DNA of 64,000 nucleotides. Origin: Candidatus Latescibacterota bacterium. GTDB taxonomy: Bacteria > JAAXHH01. The notes under the pieces are model-generated. The model did no database searches. It saw only the letters and a list, made by a program, of their open reading frames with translations, and was not told the origin of the DNA. The stretch is from the NCBI GenBank assembly GCA_022822725.1, contig JAJEAN010000007.1, forward strand, positions 135,435 through 199,434. Reading direction: 5' to 3'. Shown here piece by piece: positions 62,295 to 64,000 of the stretch. The position numbers and the translations under genes were made by a program. The first letter of the stretch is position 1. The number at the start of each line of letters is the position of its first letter.

Positions 62295-64000
62295 ATGCAC
62301 TCATCCACTGAAAGCCGGCAGCATGCGCGCGGGCGCCCTGGCGGCGAGACACGCCGGCGCCCCGGCGGCGAGACACGCGGGCACCCCGGCGGCGGGACGC
62401 GGGGGCACTCCGGCGGCGGGACGCGGGGGCTGCCCGGTCCCCATCCTGTTTCGGCGGGACTGACGGTCCGGGCCGTCGCCCTCGGGATGGTGCTCTCCGT
62501 GCTCGTCACGCTGTGGACGATCCATTCCGCCTACGTAATCCACGCTTCTTTCATTACCATCGCCCACCTGCCCATCGCCGCCCTTTGCCCCCTGGTGCTG
62601 GTCGTGCTCGTGCTCAATCCCGCGCTCAAGATCATTGATCCGGTCCGGGCGCTGTCCCGGCAGGAAATCATCGTCATCTTCTTCCTGGTGTTTACCGCAT
62701 CCGCCATTCCGGGCTGGGCCTTCAGCACCTACGCGCTTTCCGTCATCAGCGGCCCCCATTACTTCGCGTCGGCCGAGAACCGCTGGGTGGAACTGTTCTT
62801 CGACTACCTGCCCGCATGGCTCGTGGTTTCCGACCGGGGCGGCGCCGTCACCTGGTTCTACGAGAGTCTTCCCCGCGGGCAGTCGGTGCCGTGGCAGTAC
62901 TGGGTGATCCCCCTTTTCTGGTGGGGCGCTTTCTACGCGGCCATCTTCTTCGTCGGCGCGTCTCTCATGGTCATCCTCCGGAAACAGTGGATCGAACACG
63001 AGCGGTTGACCTTTCCCCTGGCCCAGGTACCCCTGATGCTCATCGAAGGCAGCGAAGAACGGGCGATCATGCCCCGGATCGCCCGCACGCGGTCCTTCTG
63101 GGTCGGATTCGGCGCCACACTGGCGGTGATGGCCTGGAACGCGGGTGGCTTTTTTACCTCCTGGCCCGCCGTCCCCCTGGGCAACCCCTCCACCGTAAAC
63201 CTGGAGCTGGGGGAAGCCTGGCCGCCGGTCATGATCCGTTTCAACTACCTGCTGATGGGCATCGCGTACTTCACGCGGACCGAGATCCTGTTCAGCGTCT
63301 GGTTTTTCTACCTGGTGCAGTTGATACAGCATGGCGTCATGGGTCGGACGGGGGTCTCGAACGCCCAGGGTGTGATGGATCTCCAGCATTTCGCGGGTTT
63401 CCTGGTATTTGTGCTGTTTACGGTGTGGATGGCGCGGCGGCACCTGTACAGGGTGTGGCGCAAGTGCCTTGGCGGCGCGAAGGACCTGGACGATTCGAGG
63501 GAGTTCTTTTCGTATCGAACCGCGGTGATCGGCCTCATCGTCGGCGTCGTCTTCATGGTCGGGTGGCTGCGGGCTTCCGGCATGTCGCTGTGGCTCGTCT
63601 GCCTGTTCCTCGGCTTTCTCATCGTGGTGTATCTCGGCATCACCCGGATTGTCGCGGAAACCGGGCTCGCCGGCCTGGACCTGCCCCACAACGACGTCAA
63701 CACGGCGACCGTGCGTCTCCTGGGGACGGAAAGCCTCGCGTCGCCGGACCTGACGGTGCTTTCGCTGGCCAACGCGTACGGCCGCAACTGGCGTACCCTG
63801 GGGATGTGCCCCATGGCCCACGCGGCCAAGGTGGGGGACCGGACGGGCGGGGTGGGCAAGGGCGTGTACCTGGCGATCGCGGCCACCCTGGCGCTGACCT
63901 TCATGACGTCGGTCGTGTATACACTCCACCTCGCGTACCGGGGCGGCGCCTTCGATTTTACCGAACCCGCCTTCGTGGCCGGCGCCCGGGGAGTCTGGGA
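62295..64000 (+). CDS. Large polytopic membrane protein, DUF6785/OPT-like (3' truncated by the window)
   Basis: The frame runs from ATG 62295 to the window end without a stop, at least 568 residues. About a dozen helices are visible, for example VRAVALGMVLSVLVTLWTIH, FITIAHLPIAALCPLVLVVL and AVIGLIVGVVFMVGWL. Loops carry HERLTFPLAQVPLMLIEG and GVSNAQGVMDLQHFAGF. The arrangement resembles the uncharacterised DUF6785 family, which has OPT-transporter-like features. Residues about 14-45 before the first helix are four octapeptide repeats (RPGGETRR type) from a 24-bp minisatellite. An alternative start after the repeat, such as GTG codons near the first helix, cannot be ruled out. Confidence 0.75.
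   Translation, partial: MHSSTESRQHARGRPGGETRRRPGGETRGHPGGGTRGHSGGGTRGLPGPHPVSAGLTVRAVALGMVLSVLVTLWTIHSAYVIHASFITIAHLPIAALCPLVLVVLVLNPALKIIDPVRALSRQEIIVIFFLVFTASAIPGWAFSTYALSVISGPHYFASAENRWVELFFDYLPAWLVVSDRGGAVTWFYESLPRGQSVPWQYWVIPLFWWGAFYAAIFFVGASLMVILRKQWIEHERLTFPLAQVPLMLIEGSEERAIMPRIARTRSFWVGFGATLAVMAWNAGGFFTSWPAVPLGNPSTVNLELGEAWPPVMIRFNYLLMGIAYFTRTEILFSVWFFYLVQLIQHGVMGRTGVSNAQGVMDLQHFAGFLVFVLFTVWMARRHLYRVWRKCLGGAKDLDDSREFFSYRTAVIGLIVGVVFMVGWLRASGMSLWLVCLFLGFLIVVYLGITRIVAETGLAGLDLPHNDVNTATVRLLGTESLASPDLTVLSLANAYGRNWRTLGMCPMAHAAKVGDRTGGVGKGVYLAIAATLALTFMTSVVYTLHLAYRGGAFDFTEPAFVAGARGVW
62334..62429 (+). repeat. 24-bp x 4 in-frame repeat in the membrane protein's N-terminus
   Basis: Four units such as CGCCCCGGCGGCGAGACACG, starting at 62334, encode RPGGETRR, RPGGETRG, HPGGGTRG and HSGGGTRG. 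Confidence 0.9.

Noticed and set aside
62301-63929. Open frame of about 540 codons on the reverse strand
   Set aside because: It is a shadow of the forward membrane protein; the product is charged, repetitive and has no family likeness.

Overview
The window is high-GC, densely coding bacterial chromosome from a Gram-negative (diderm) organism. The diderm call rests on LptF/LptG lipopolysaccharide-export permeases, a lipoprotein with tetratricopeptide-like repeats and MltG. The mix of a sulfatase, three Fe(II)/2-oxoglutarate dioxygenases, a C45-type peptidase, AddAB-type recombination, NAD-linked (class 1B) pyrimidine synthesis and HemQ/HemH heme synthesis suggests an uncultured FCB-related lineage such as Latescibacterota or a Gemmatimonadota relative. 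That placement is inference; no rRNA gene is present.

Layout. 1-1.7 kb: the tail of a sulfatase and a PhyH dioxygenase. 1.7-8.3 kb: a tightly coupled seven-gene cluster with a MutL-type ASKHA ATPase, a barrel-sandwich/KOW-like protein, a small protein and four membrane proteins; I recognise no characterised system with this content. 8.3-13.9 kb: sugar nucleotidyltransferase, metK, lptFG (reverse) and ssb. 14-19.9 kb: a winged-helix regulator with a degenerate receiver, a TPR lipoprotein, pyrK-pyrD-pyrF and a TrmH methyltransferase. 19.9-26.8 kb: hemQ/hemH, a NAD synthesis and salvage set (nitrilase-like, nadE, nicotinamidase-like) and queC. 26.8-35.1 kb: hrpA, a nucleoside transporter and two divergent glycosyltransferases. 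35.4-41.2 kb: an SDR, then a reverse run with M20 peptidase, an anchored unknown, TauD dioxygenase, ruvX and mltG. 41.4-48.4 kb: lpd, a PcfJ-like gene, a small membrane protein, PhyH, a 59-residue protein, a ComB-like phosphatase and a C45 peptidase. 48.5-54.8 kb: addA and addB. 55-57.8 kb: MarR, a class V PLP enzyme and a dienelactone hydrolase. 58.3-59.8 kb: two toxin-antitoxin modules. 60.0-60.6 kb: tmRNA and two tRNA-Lys genes, all reverse. 60.7-64 kb: purA and the start of a large membrane protein that runs off the window.

Two features stand out. First, short degenerate minisatellites recur throughout, at gene borders and inside linkers or termini of otherwise conserved proteins (PyrK, AddA, AddB, HrpA, HemQ, RuvX, TrmH, M20 peptidase, nucleotidyltransferase, DUF6754-like and DUF6785-like proteins). 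Those inside genes that I could measure have periods divisible by three (9, 12, 18, 21, 24, 27, 39 bp). Those between genes include 10 and 22 bp. Second, the 1.7-8.3 kb MutL/membrane-protein cluster is the best candidate for an undescribed system. A probable transcription attenuator in the purA leader and the toxin-antitoxin cluster just beyond the tmRNA 3' end are also worth a look.
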